Assembly (NCBI RefSeq): GCF_964199755.1
Contig: NC_133911.1
Location: forward strand, 3,437,001-3,501,000
DNA length: 64,000 nt
Direction of reading: 5' to 3'
Origin: Larus michahellis
Lineage: Eukaryota > Chordata > Aves > Charadriiformes > Laridae
The notes beneath the pieces are model-generated. The model was not told the origin of the DNA. It did no database searches and was given only the letters and a program-made list of their open reading frames with translations. Made by a program: the position numbers and the translations under genes. Positions 1 to 9,600 of the stretch are shown piece by piece; position 1 is the stretch's first letter, and each line of letters starts with the position of its first letter.

Positions 1-3000
1 CCATTAAAGTCACTGATGAGGTGTGCATCACATAAAAGTGTTTGAAAATGCTTGAGACTGCTGAAAGTGTATGTGTGCAATAGTGACTGGTTCTCCATGA
101 TTGGCACCAAGACCAATCCAGAGAAAGTGTGGGAGTGCTGAGTTTTCATAGCCAGAGTACTGGTGTTCTAACCCACAGCGGTTTGTGTATGTGATTCAGC
201 AACAAGGGAGGTCTTGCCTGGAAAGCATCACTTCTTCCCTTCGCAGACAGAGCTTTTTGCCCAGACACCAGTGTCTCACGAAAATTTCCCTCTGAAGACC
301 CATCTACAGCAAACACGATAGAGAAAAAGGTACTTCCATCAAAACCAGCTTGATGTCACCCAGTGATTTGAAGTGCTCAACCTGTTGCCTTTTGCAATAA
401 CGTTTCACATCTTTTCAGACTCATCTCCACTGTTTTGATTGTTGTGTTAAAGTCCAGTTGAGTTCCAAGACAGCAGTTAGCAGCATTTCTGCAGCAGGGG
501 TAGGGAGGTTGGTGCCATTCTGTATGAGTATCTGATTTGCACTTGAGGTTTGCTGGGAGTCTTTGAAAGGACAGGAACATAGTTTGTCCCATGTGGTAAT
601 TCTTCCAGCACTACAGGATCACACTGTAACAGAACTGAGATGCATCAGGCTTTTGGTAGCAATAACCGAACAGTTATCAATAGACTCAAGTTAGATGAAA
701 AAGACACTGAAATTGGAGGAGACACTCTTCATTCCGATGAATCCCAGAAGTTGTGTGCATCTGCTAACAACGTCGGTTAATGTTTTCCATTACATTTTTC
801 TGATTTCTTTTTAGCAGTCCCTGTGGAGCACCCAGACGAATGTCATCCTCTATTCTTTTCTTTTCCCCTCCCAGATGAAATATACAGTGCCTCGTTCCTA
901 CAGACCTGTAGGGCAATATCCCTCCAGTACACGCATTCCTCAGTTTAAGAGGGGTTTTGGAAATGTCACTGAAAATCCCCTCTGTTATTTGTATTTGAAT
1001 CCAGTGGCAATGGAAGGCCTGGGGAGATTTGCCCAGGAGGCTGGGGAGCAGATTGCTGGACTGCAGGTCTTTTGCCTCCCTCTAGTGTTTGATGTCTTTA
1101 TTTTCTTGTAAATTGTCAGGACTGAGTGCTGCCATGACCTGACTGTGCCCAAGGTCCGCTGCACTGCACGGAGAGGAAGAATAAAAGGAAAAACAACTTG
1201 CAGCTCTTTTAGACCAGATCCATGAGCAGTGTAACATGATTTGGGTTGCATCCTGCTGACATGTACCAGCTTGGGAGCCAGCCTACAGTGTCTTAATTTT
1301 AAGCACATCCAAACTGTGTAGTTGCAGTGATAATCTTTCTGCTTCTCTTTCTCTTTTGGGATCATTTCCATGCTTAGTTCTTATTCTGCATTGATGCTAA
1401 TCTTGCCTGGGTGAATCAGTAGAATGAGATGGAGATGAAGAGTAGCTGCATAACTTGCCTTTTTGAATGTGCTGAAAGTCTGCACATAGTGCTCAGTGTG
1501 GGGAAACTTAGGATCTCGGAAGAGGAAGAATCGGTTGGCTGACAATTCCTGCGTGGTTCATTTAGACACCAGCTTCTGATACATCCCTTCAATGATAAAA
1601 GTCCAAAACCCATTTGTCCTTTTGTTTTTAAACAGTGATGATTTTGGAGAAAATGCTTGAGCAAAGGAACATAAAGATTAGTCCTACTGATGCGACTCAA
1701 TACTTCGGCAACACCGATTTTGTGTTTCTAGGTCACTACCATGATTCCGCTCTGGAAGGTATCTATCTTCCCTGGCTAATAAGTGTCATCGCTTTAGTTT
1801 CTAATACATCCGTGCTACTGGCCTCCTTGTAGGTACCATCAGTCCTGCAAGAGGCACAGATAGCTGGCAGGAAATGGTGGGAAGCTTGCAGTGATGCTGA
1901 GCACCTTGATCCTCCTGTGTTGCCGGAACAAATGAAAACAGAAGTCTTCGTTTCCCAGGGTTGTCTATCCAAGTGAAAGTACTCATAGTCAAACCTAGTT
2001 TCATTGACATGAGTGGCAAAACTGCCAGTGGCTGACTCTTGAGAAGAGATAATCCTCCAAGTGAAAGATGATTTTGTTCTTTTACAAATAAATTCTTGCA
2101 GGTGGATAAAAAATACCCATGGAATCTCAGAGCGGGTCCCGAGTCACAGCTTTGGTGAGTGTCAGAGTGCTCAGAGCTTTGGTTTTCTTTTTGTCATATC
2201 TCTTTAAACAAATACTTATTTGCTAAGCACCCAGGGTGTGATGAGCTTTTGGAATTCACTGAGACAAGCAACAACCATCACTATAATTCAAAGGATGGCT
2301 TTTTAAAGGGGCTTGCTTATTCTCTGTGTGGTAATGAAGTGCACCGCTATATAAATGAAGAAAAGGGTGAGCGGCTTTTATGCCTCGGGACACTCTCTGC
2401 TCCCTGCAGGGGTCAGCAAGACTATTTGCTCTGTCACGGAGAGCACAGCACTAATAGCAAGAGATTTTATGCCTTATATTTATTTTCCACTGAAGCGTTA
2501 AGGCCTGAACTGTGCGAGAAGCAAGATATTAGCCCTGATGGACCAGTGGTTTGCTAAGGTGGTGTATTCTGCATTCCTGTGTACGCTCTTTAATTGGATT
2601 AGCTTGTGGTTTGACTGTAACATGAAAGTGGGTTATCTCCTCTCTTCTGTGCTTTATGGGGACACAGAAAGCTTTTTGTGAGTCATAGATCCAGCCTTAT
2701 CATGTCTCTTCCAAGGTAGTCATCTGACAATTATACAACTCATTGTATTTTCAGTTGTCAAAAGTGAAAGCAAAGCTAATAGAGCAAGAACAGAGCTCTT
2801 TGCAGGTTTAGTCTTTGTGTGGATACCACCTGGGTCTCTGAGGAATTCAGGAGGTCATTAAGTACGAACTGAAGAGACCAAAGGGTTGGATGTTAATATT
2901 TTGCCTGAGTTTCATGCTGGAAAAACTACATAAAGCTCAGTATCTCAGAAAATATAGCTTGTACTCGAGTTATCTTACAGTCCTGCCCGAGGAAGCCTTC

Positions 3001-4721
3001 CCCGTTGCTGCTCAGAGATCCTCGTGTGTGGTAGAATTGATGGATTCATGGCATACTTTCCATACCAAGAGTACTCTCAGGTGCTTGCTGAACCATAGCA
3101 CGTGTTTGCGCACACATGCGGGACAGGAAGTTGAATGCACAGTTTTGCAGAAATCTTTAGTGCTTCATGCCTTACTCTATCGGAATTCTAAAATTGCAAG
3201 CGTGAGAAATGACTAACCATCTTGGAAAGTACTCTTCGAAGAGTACTAAGTTGGTCATTCTTGACTTAAAACAGCACCAAATCACTGGTTACGTGATGAA
3301 GAATAAGGCCATAGCTTTACTTTGCTGTTTATTTGACCTTGTTTGATGATCATCCAGGCATTCAAGTTTAGCAGTGATGGGTGGTATGAATGTCAGCAGG
3401 TGAGCAGATCGCTGGAGGTGGAGAACCCCCGTGAATGTGATGTTTGTAATTGCTTCACTGTACCAGAAATGACAGCAGGTAGCTGATGGTGGTTTGGTTT
3501 CTCAATATTGTTAAATCTTGTTGAGTTGTGGATTAACCATGCCATTGCTAGAGAGGTACCCAGATCTGGCTCTGCGTAGTAGGATTTGGCTCCGGAAGTG
3601 GTATGTGGTAGTGTGCTGGTGGGATCTGGGAACTGGTAATGATTAAACTTTCAGAAAATGGAAAATAATAAACAGCAATAATGTTAACAGACCTTTTGGC
3701 AGCCTCTAACGCACTTGGCTCCTCTGTTTTCACGCCGGGAGAAAAATCATTCCAGTGCCACAGGTAATTCAGTCACTGAGCTGTAATTTACCCCTTCACA
3801 GAAAGCAGCTAAATATTCTGAGAAGTGAATGTCCTCTTTATTGGGAAGCAGAAAAGAGAGAATATCATTAGCTTGGGATTTTCTCGAAGAAGTATTTATT
3901 AATGAACAAAAGATTCCTTGAGACCCAAGCACACTGTTCTGAAATCTTCATTTTCTGGCTGTCATGTTTGGGGATTTCTAGAAAGAAAGGTGAACTCTTC
4001 CCAAATACATCACCTGCAAAACATGGCCCTCTAAAGATTTTTCTCTGGACTGCATGCTCCCAAACGTACCTCTCTCACCTGGCAGCATTGATCAGTGACT
4101 CTTGCTGTTCTGTGAAATCCGAGAGATGACAGGTCTAAAGCTTGCTCCGTGCCAGGCACCTCGGTGGGCTCTGTGCCCACTGAAGCAGCTATTCAAAGCA
4201 ATTTCTTCTGAGCCACAAATGTGTCTCTGCTCTCTTATTAGCATAAGCTGCAGAGAAGCCACCTGCGCTGTGGAAAATTTCATGATCTGCAGAGAATCCA
4301 TGAGCTCGTTGCTTAAACAGAACCCATCTCACAAAGGGCACCGGTCTGCTGGGGGAGGGGAGTCCGAATTCTTGAGATACCTGAAATACGGTGGTCTGTC
4401 TGCCATTATAATGCTGTAACATTAGCCCTCTCTGTCTTTCATAATGCTCTGAGTAACGTTAGCCCTGCCTGTCTCTCATATAAATACATTAGAGAGAATA
4501 TATCTTGCATCTTGTAAAGACTGATGAGTTAGAATATAAAGCATTACTATATGTGTAGTAACGTACCTCCCTTTTCCTCCTGTCACGTGAATCTGGATAC
4601 TGCCCACCTTTTTACAATGCCTGGGGGTCTGTACCTGGAAAGTGTTTACTAATTCCTAGAGGGGGGAAAATAAGGAAAGAGCTGCCAGGGAACTGATAGT
4701 GTTTATATAACCCTTTGGGAA
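1..4721. other. non-coding flank upstream of DVL1
   Basis: No exon, RNA gene or recognisable transposon was found here. Open frames are short, many begin at non-ATG codons, and none gives a protein I recognise; the longest plus-strand one (2159-2557, 132 codons) looks like chance. Composition is ordinary AT-leaning vertebrate DNA. The only clear structure is the palindrome at 3228-3247. From human synteny one would expect MXRA8 5' of DVL1, but no exon of it could be identified, and any 3' UTR would not be visible by eye. Confidence 0.6.
3208..3259. repeat. perfect 20-bp palindrome inside a longer imperfect inverted repeat
   Basis: Positions 3228-3247 read the same on both strands (half-site AGTACTCTTC). 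Ten-base outer arms at 3208-3217 (AATGACTAAC) and 3250-3259 (GTTGGTCATT) also pair, with one mismatch; about 10 unpaired bases lie on the left and 2 on the right. The whole could fold as a hairpin or cruciform. No terminal inverted repeats or target duplication of a known DNA transposon were recognised, so its origin is open. Confidence 0.8.
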
Positions 4722-5182
4722 TGTTCACTGGTGTGGTTTTGGCTGGGATGGGGTTGACTTTGGTGCTGGCAGCTGGTGCTGTGTTTGGGGTGGGAACAGT
4801 GGGACAGCGCGCTGGTGGCTGTGGTGGTTGCTGAGCTCTCAAGGGCTGTTCTGCTCCTCACACCGCCCCCCCCAGCGATGGGCTGGGGGGCACAGGGAGC
4901 TCGGAGGGGACATGGCCGGGACAGCTGACCCCGACTGGGCAAAGGGATATTCCATGCCGTGGGACGTCATGCTCAGTGTATAGAGCTGGGGGAGAAGAAG
5001 GACCCTTCCTTCTGGAGGACGGTGGGAGTGATGGCATTTGTCTTCCCAAGTCACCGTTATGTGCAGTGGAGCCCTGCTTCCCTGGGGATGGCTGACCACC
5101 CGCCTGCCCATGGGGAGCAGGGAATGAATTCCTTGGTTTGCTTTGCTTGTGTGTGCAGCTTTTGCTCTACCTATTAAACTGT
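4722..5182 (+). mobile_element. ERVL-like LTR (copy A), 5' portion
   Basis: The sequence resembles a common avian endogenous-retrovirus LTR: a start near TGTTCACTGG, then a GGCTGGGAT block, an AGCTGGTGCTGTGTTT block, a GCCCTGCTTCCCTGG block, and CTTGTGTGTGCAGCTTTTGC followed by an ATTAAA polyadenylation signal at 5173-5178. It stops at ACTGT (5178-5182), where a second LTR family begins. The missing 3' end lies inverted at 5376-5507. No retroviral gag, pol or env coding sequence is nearby. The left boundary is approximate. Confidence 0.7.
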
Positions 5183-5375
5183 TGTTATGGTTTGAGGAAC
5201 TCACAACAATTTATTGTCATTTTGACAATCATTCTGTCACCTGATGACTCCTCCCCACCCGGGAAAGGGAATCAGGAAAAAAAACCCCGAGGGCTGAAAT
5301 ATAAACAGATTTAATAGAGTAAGGCTAGATAATTAACATTAATAACACTAAATAACCAGTATTGATCCCGATACC
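5183..5375 (-). mobile_element. LTR family B, 3' portion, inverted relative to 5508-5928
   Basis: Read on the minus strand, this 193-bp block is homologous to 5731-5928 along its whole length. It shares the ATCGGGATCAAT, TTAGTGTTATTAATG and CAATAAATTGTTGTG blocks and ends in CA at the LTR terminus (TG at 5183-5184 on the plus strand). It abuts ACTGT of LTR A on the left and the inverted LTR A end on the right. Its own 5' portion is missing. Confidence 0.75.
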
Positions 5376-5507
5376 TGAGGGTTAAAATTTAAACAGCTGG
5401 CAACCAGGACCACGAAGCCGCTTGGTCACTCTCCCCAGCCTGAGAATGGGGGAGAGAATTGGAAGAGCAAAAGTGAGGAAAGACTCATGGCTTGACATAA
5501 AGACAGT
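5376..5507 (-). mobile_element. ERVL-like LTR (copy A), 3' portion, inverted
   Basis: On the minus strand this starts ACTGTCTTTATGTCAAGCC, which is the expected continuation of LTR A after its ATTAAACTGT at 5182. It ends CA at 5376. It also matches the 3' part of the LTR at 32322-32684 (shared AAAGACAGT, the GCCGCT..GTCACT-type block and the TTTAA terminus). The five bases ACAGT at 5503-5507 are the complement of ACTGT at 5178-5182, consistent with a split 5-bp target duplication. Confidence 0.7.
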
Positions 5508-5928
5508 TGTCCTGGTTTGAGCAACACAGGATTAATTTCTCTTTCAGTAATTTTACTTTTTGGTAAGGTCTCTCTTCTGAGAACTCCTTGCCCCGGTGCC
5601 GGAGCCCTGAGCCCTTCCCTTCCTCCCGAAGCAGCAGCGCTCGCAGTGTCCCACATGGGCCATCCCTGCTGGGAGTGCAGGGCTTCTGCTGGGGGAATGG
5701 CCTGGGTGTGATCCCCGTGTATTTTATATTGGTATCGGGATCAATGTTGGTTGTTAGTGTTATTAATGTAATTGTTTTGTATTATTCTATTAAATCTGTT
5801 TACATTTTAACCCTCGGGCTTTCCTTGTCTTTTCCCCCATTCCCCTTCCTGGGTGGGGACGGGTCCTCGGGTGACAGGATAATTGTCTGAACGACAATAA
5901 ATTGTTGTGGGTTCTTCAAACCGTAACA
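5508..5928 (+). mobile_element. LTR family B, apparently complete solo LTR
   Basis: A 421-bp element begins TGTCCTGGTTTGAG and ends CCGTAACA, giving the TG..CA termini of retroviral LTRs. It carries an AATAAA polyadenylation signal at 5896-5901 close to its 3' end. It is in the same orientation as DVL1 and ends about 600 bp before the start codon, just outside the CpG island. No flanking direct duplication is found (ACAGT on the left, ATGTT on the right), which the proposed inversion would explain. No internal proviral sequence adjoins it. Confidence 0.75.
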
Positions 5929-6090
5929 ATGTTGAGAGGTGAATTTTATGGCAAGGGTGCGTGTGTGTGTGCTCAGCCCTTTGCGCTGTCTCTAGTCGGT
6001 CCCTGGGAAGGATGGTCGCTGTGGCGGGATGGTCCCTGGGGAAGGAGGATGGGAGACCAGCCCCGCTCCCCGCCGGCCGTGGTGCCGCCG

Positions 6091-6110
6091 TGCCGCCAGG
6101 GGGCGCCCTG
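6091..6110 (+). promoter_or_regulatory. CTCF-like binding site
   Basis: TGCCGCCAGGGGGCGCCCTG contains the CCNNCAGGGGGCGC core typical of vertebrate CTCF sites. It lies at the upstream edge of the CpG island, between the LTR cluster and the DVL1 promoter. The match is by eye; occupancy is inferred. Confidence 0.55.
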
Positions 6111-6114
6111 CGGG

Positions 6115-6121
6115 ATGGCGG
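6115..6121 (+). promoter_or_regulatory. ATGGCGG (YY1-like core), copy 1
   Basis: ATGGCGG is the core of the YY1 site often found near vertebrate CpG-island promoters. Further copies lie at 6525-6531, overlapping the DVL1 start codon, and at 7014-7020 (AACATGGCGGCC, the best match). Confidence 0.35.
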
Positions 6122-6295
6122 CAGCCCGAGCGGCGCGGGGGGGCGGGGGGGAGTTGCCCCGGCGGCCCCGCGCCCCCGCCGGCAGCCCCCCCCCCCGCGC
6201 TGCCCGACGGCCCCGGGGGGCTGAGCCCCGCGGCGGCTCCGCTGCCGAGCGCGGCGGGGGCGGGAGGTGGGGGGGGAGCGGCGGCGGGCCGGAGG

Positions 6296-6457
6296 ATGCA
6301 GGCGGGGCGGGCGGCGGCGGCGGGCTGCCGTTCCCGGGTCGGGCAGCTAGAGAGCAGTGCAGGGAGCGAAATCCCGGCCGAGGAGCCCCTGCGCGGCGGC
6401 GGCCGGGCGCTGGGAGCTCCCTTCCTGTCGGGGGCGGCTCTGGGCCGGAGGCCGTGA
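6296..6457 (+). other. upstream ORF in the DVL1 5' leader
   Basis: An ATG at 6296 with A at -3 (GGAGGATGC context) opens a 53-codon frame that ends at TGA 6455-6457, 67 bases before the DVL1 ATG and in a different frame. The predicted peptide is rich in Ala, Gly and Arg, as any GC-rich frame would be, so no peptide function is claimed. If transcription starts upstream of 6296, ribosomes would meet this ORF first, and it could lower DVL1 translation. Confidence 0.4.
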
Positions 6458-6524
6458 GAGGAGCCGAGCGGCGGCGGAGGCCCGGGCCGGCTCCCTCCCT
6501 GCTGCTCCCCGCTGCCCCTCTCCC

Positions 6525-6694
6525 ATGGCGGAGACTAAAATCATCTACCACATAGATGAGGAGGAGACCCCCTATCTGGTGAAGCTGCCCGTCCCGCCGG
6601 AAAAAGTCACTCTGGCCGATTTCAAAAATGTCCTCAGCAACCGGCCCGTCCACAGCTACAAGTTCTTCTTCAAGTCCATGGACCAGGATTTCGG
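6525..6694 (+). CDS. DVL1: DVL1 coding exon 1 (residues 1-56 and two bases of codon 57)
   Basis: It starts [17 protein letters not shown] and ends KSMDQDF plus GG of a split Gly codon; the donor is GG|GTGAGC. The ATG at 6525 is chosen because it gives the conserved Dishevelled N-terminus, an in-frame TAG lies upstream at 6348-6350, and no in-frame ATG lies between. Kozak context is modest (C at -3, G at +4). It encodes about two thirds of the DIX domain, including Tyr17, Phe33 and Lys50 (equivalent to DVL2 Lys58, reported to contribute to vesicle binding). The 5' UTR appears to lie in the same exon. Confidence 0.95.
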
Positions 6695-9600
6695 GTGAGC
6701 GGCTCTGGGCCGGCGGGGGCCGCCCGTGCCGGGGCGAGGGGGGCGGTGTGTGGGGGGCGGCCGGGTCCCTGCCCCTCCTCTCCTCCCCGCGCCCCTTCCC
6801 GCTGACAGCCGAGGGGAGGGCTTTCAGCGGCCCCGAGCGGCAGACACCTGCTCGGCTGGCGGCGGGCTCCGCCGCAGCCCCCGGCCTGTCGCCGGGCCGG
6901 GCCGAGCCGCTGGGGCTTCGCCGCCCGGGTGCGGCCCTGCCCGCCGCGCACTACGGCGCCCGCCCGGCGCTAGGCCCCGCCGGCAGCCGGGGGAAGCCGC
7001 CAGTGCCGCTAACATGGCGGCCCGGCCCGCCCCGGCGGCTGACAGCCCCGGCCGGACCCCGCCGGCGGGGCGAGGAGGCCTCTCGGGCCGCGTTTCAGTC
7101 AGTCCCCAGCCGGGCGGGCCCGGCGCCCTCGGCTGAGGCCGTGAGGGGGTGGCCGGCAGCCTGTCAGCCCGTCGGGGCCAGGCCCTGGGGGTCGTGGCAG
7201 GAGCGCTGCGCCGGGGAGGGGGATTTCTGAGGAGCCGAGGAGAGTTGGGGCTGCGGCGGCGCGGAAAGGTGAAGCTTTGTGGAAATGCAGAAACGTCGGT
7301 GGGGAAAATGGGGGTGGCTCTTCTGGGTCTGCCTTCGCGCGGCGGCGGGTGTCAAGGGGTGGGTGGTCGAAGGCCACTTCTTGGCCAAAAAGGCCACTTC
7401 TTGTCAGGGCCTCGCCACTGCTAATGCCTCCGGCTTGCTCGGGGAAGCCGAGGGCCGTGCTGCCGAACCACCTTTGTGATGGTGTTGGTCAGATTTCTGG
7501 CTGGAGCAAGGAGATATTTGACATCGTTCTCGTCTCCGCACACAAATGCGGGTTGCATGCCACCGGGCTTATTTACAGCCATAATAAAATAAACCAATAC
7601 AAACCCATTTGACAGTTTGCCAGACAGCAACTTTCGAAATATATTAAGCCTTTTGTAGCAAATCGCTTCTCTTTGTACTCACATCTGTCGCTGGCAAGAC
7701 AATTTTACATATTTAAATGCCTTGCCAGTGAAGAGAGAGCAGGTTTCTGGAAACAAATGTGGACCTGACTCTAAAATAACGCCATGGTTGAGGTGCGAAT
7801 TTTATGTTTGGTGAGATATATTATCCCAAGCGTCCTTTTGCGTATTGTGTAGCCTCTTTTTTATCCATGAGACCTGAAGCCTTTAATGTTAATTGTGTTT
7901 TTATCCATGATTTTAACATGGATATTGTTTGTTGACACATATTTCTTATGCGGCAAGTTGTTAGTATTGGCATGTTACTGTAGGAGTGTTCATGCATTGA
8001 CTTCTTGTTTTTCTGGATTGTGAAAACATTTTTTCGGGAAACAACTATACAAACTGTTTGTTTTCAAAATAAGGTCTTTGAAATTGTCTGTTCATAAATT
8101 TTTCTCCTTCACCCTCAAGTGATGGGGACACGTTCCCTGCAGTTGTCGTATAAATTCAAGCTCTAAGTTTTTGTGGTGCAACCTCAATAAAGGATGGTGA
8201 GTTTTTTGAGCCAGTTTATACATTTATTTCCACTGCTATAGAAATTCAGTACTAGAAAACGTAAACTCTGCTGAGGCATGTTGAAGGTACTGGGACGATC
8301 TCTAACACATTTGGGCTGTTCTTGGTCTTTGACCAGGTAACAGTAACGTAAAGCCTACAGTGGATTCTCTTGTTAGTCTCGAAACTGGGGTGAAAACGGT
8401 CTGTTCTTGCATTGGAGATGGAAATGATGGTTGGAAGTGGTTGGAAATGGAGATGGTGGAAGATGAAAGGCTGCAAAGTGGATGATGAGGATTAGGACCT
8501 GTAAATTCTGTCTCTCTTATTTAAACACTAGTCTCAAATATAACTATTGAATGCATTAGCGTCGCAATCCATTGTCTTGAGACAGCTAGAAGTATCGATG
8601 ACTCTTGCAAACCAATAAGCTGTTGATCAGATTTTTGTTTGCTTTTGTTTTGTTTGATAACCAACATTTTTTCCTCTCTGAATCCTAAATGCCTGTGAAA
8701 AATAAGGAATTAGAAGAAAACCCATGAATCTTGGCTGTCTTAGCAAGTGTTAATAGTAAATACGGGATTTTTTTCCTCATCTTCAAACTGATCTTTTTTA
8801 ATTGTTGTTGCAAATAGGTAATTATAGATGCAGTTGCCACTAGCCATAAGAAAATCATGTATCTAATTTCTACCTTATGTGCCTGGGAATGTCCTCCGAA
8901 GAAATTCTTTTCTGTGTGTTCTGTAAGTGGTAATTAGGCTTAAACTACAGTAACATTTTGGTTTTAAGCGTAGCATTCTACAGCTCCAGTCTTCTGCTCC
9001 TCCCGTTGCTGCTCGGTGGCCGTGCGGGGCTGTGCTTTGGCACGGTGACTGCCGCTTGGCAGGGCAGTTTGCGAATCCCAACGCGGACCGAAAAGTACTT
9101 CTTGTGTTAGGAAAGCAAATGTTTTCCCGGAGAAGCGGAGCCTCCTTGAGAAGCCAGTGATTGGGAACTGACTTCGCAATACCCTGCACATGTTGTTGTA
9201 ATTAAGGCACAGCCTTTCCTGGATCCTGAAATAATATATTAAATAATTGTGTTCAGAAACAGTGGATGTGTTGAATTGTTTCCAACCGGGAAAGATAGAG
9301 TTGTTAAGGATTAGACTGGAACTCCATTGGGGATGTGGAGCCGTATCAAGCTGTGTTATAAAATTAAGTAGTTATGTGTTTTGTGTACCTGTGCTGAGGT
9401 ACCAGCCTGCTTTCAGCTTTGCTTCTCGGAAGGTACAGGAGAAGACAGGTGTAGGAGTGGGGTTCTTCCTTCTGAACTTTGGTGGCAGTTTAATTTGCTA
9501 TTCTGCCTTGCAGTCTTAATGTTACACTGTCAGTTAAGATGTGGAAAATAGGTACAATGTGGAACCTTCATCTTGATTTTCCTGGCGGTGTTACTTTGAT

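Larger units (their letters stand above)
6050..7350 (+). promoter_or_regulatory. DVL1: CpG-island promoter of DVL1
   Basis: GC content and CpG density rise abruptly at about 6050 and fall after about 7350, bracketing the first coding exon. There is no TATA box. GC boxes (Sp/KLF type) are visible at 6137-6150, 6256-6264 and 6302-6310. This is the usual layout of a dispersed-start housekeeping promoter. The transcription start cannot be fixed from sequence; it is probably between about 6130 and 6400. Confidence 0.8.

Noticed and set aside
2159..2557. 132-codon open frame in the upstream flank
   Set aside because: No recognisable protein and a non-ATG start; no sign of splicing or conservation can be seen.
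4721..5933. ATGTT at 4721-4725 and 5929-5933 as the target duplication of LTR A
   Set aside because: The left copy would overlap the apparent LTR start (TG at 4722), so the match is probably coincidence.
6357..6524. In-frame N-terminal extension of DVL1
   Set aside because: It would begin at a GTG codon; there is no ATG between the in-frame TAG at 6348 and the ATG at 6525, and MAETKIIYH is the conserved family N-terminus.
5902..6555. 217-codon plus-strand open frame across the CpG island
   Set aside because: GC-rich sequence lacks stop codons; the frame is Gly/Arg/Pro low complexity, and the real DVL1 start at 6525 is in a different frame.
5973..6653. 226-codon minus-strand open frame
   Set aside because: Antisense shadow of the CpG island and DVL1 exon 1; Pro/Ala/Arg-rich with no recognisable domain.
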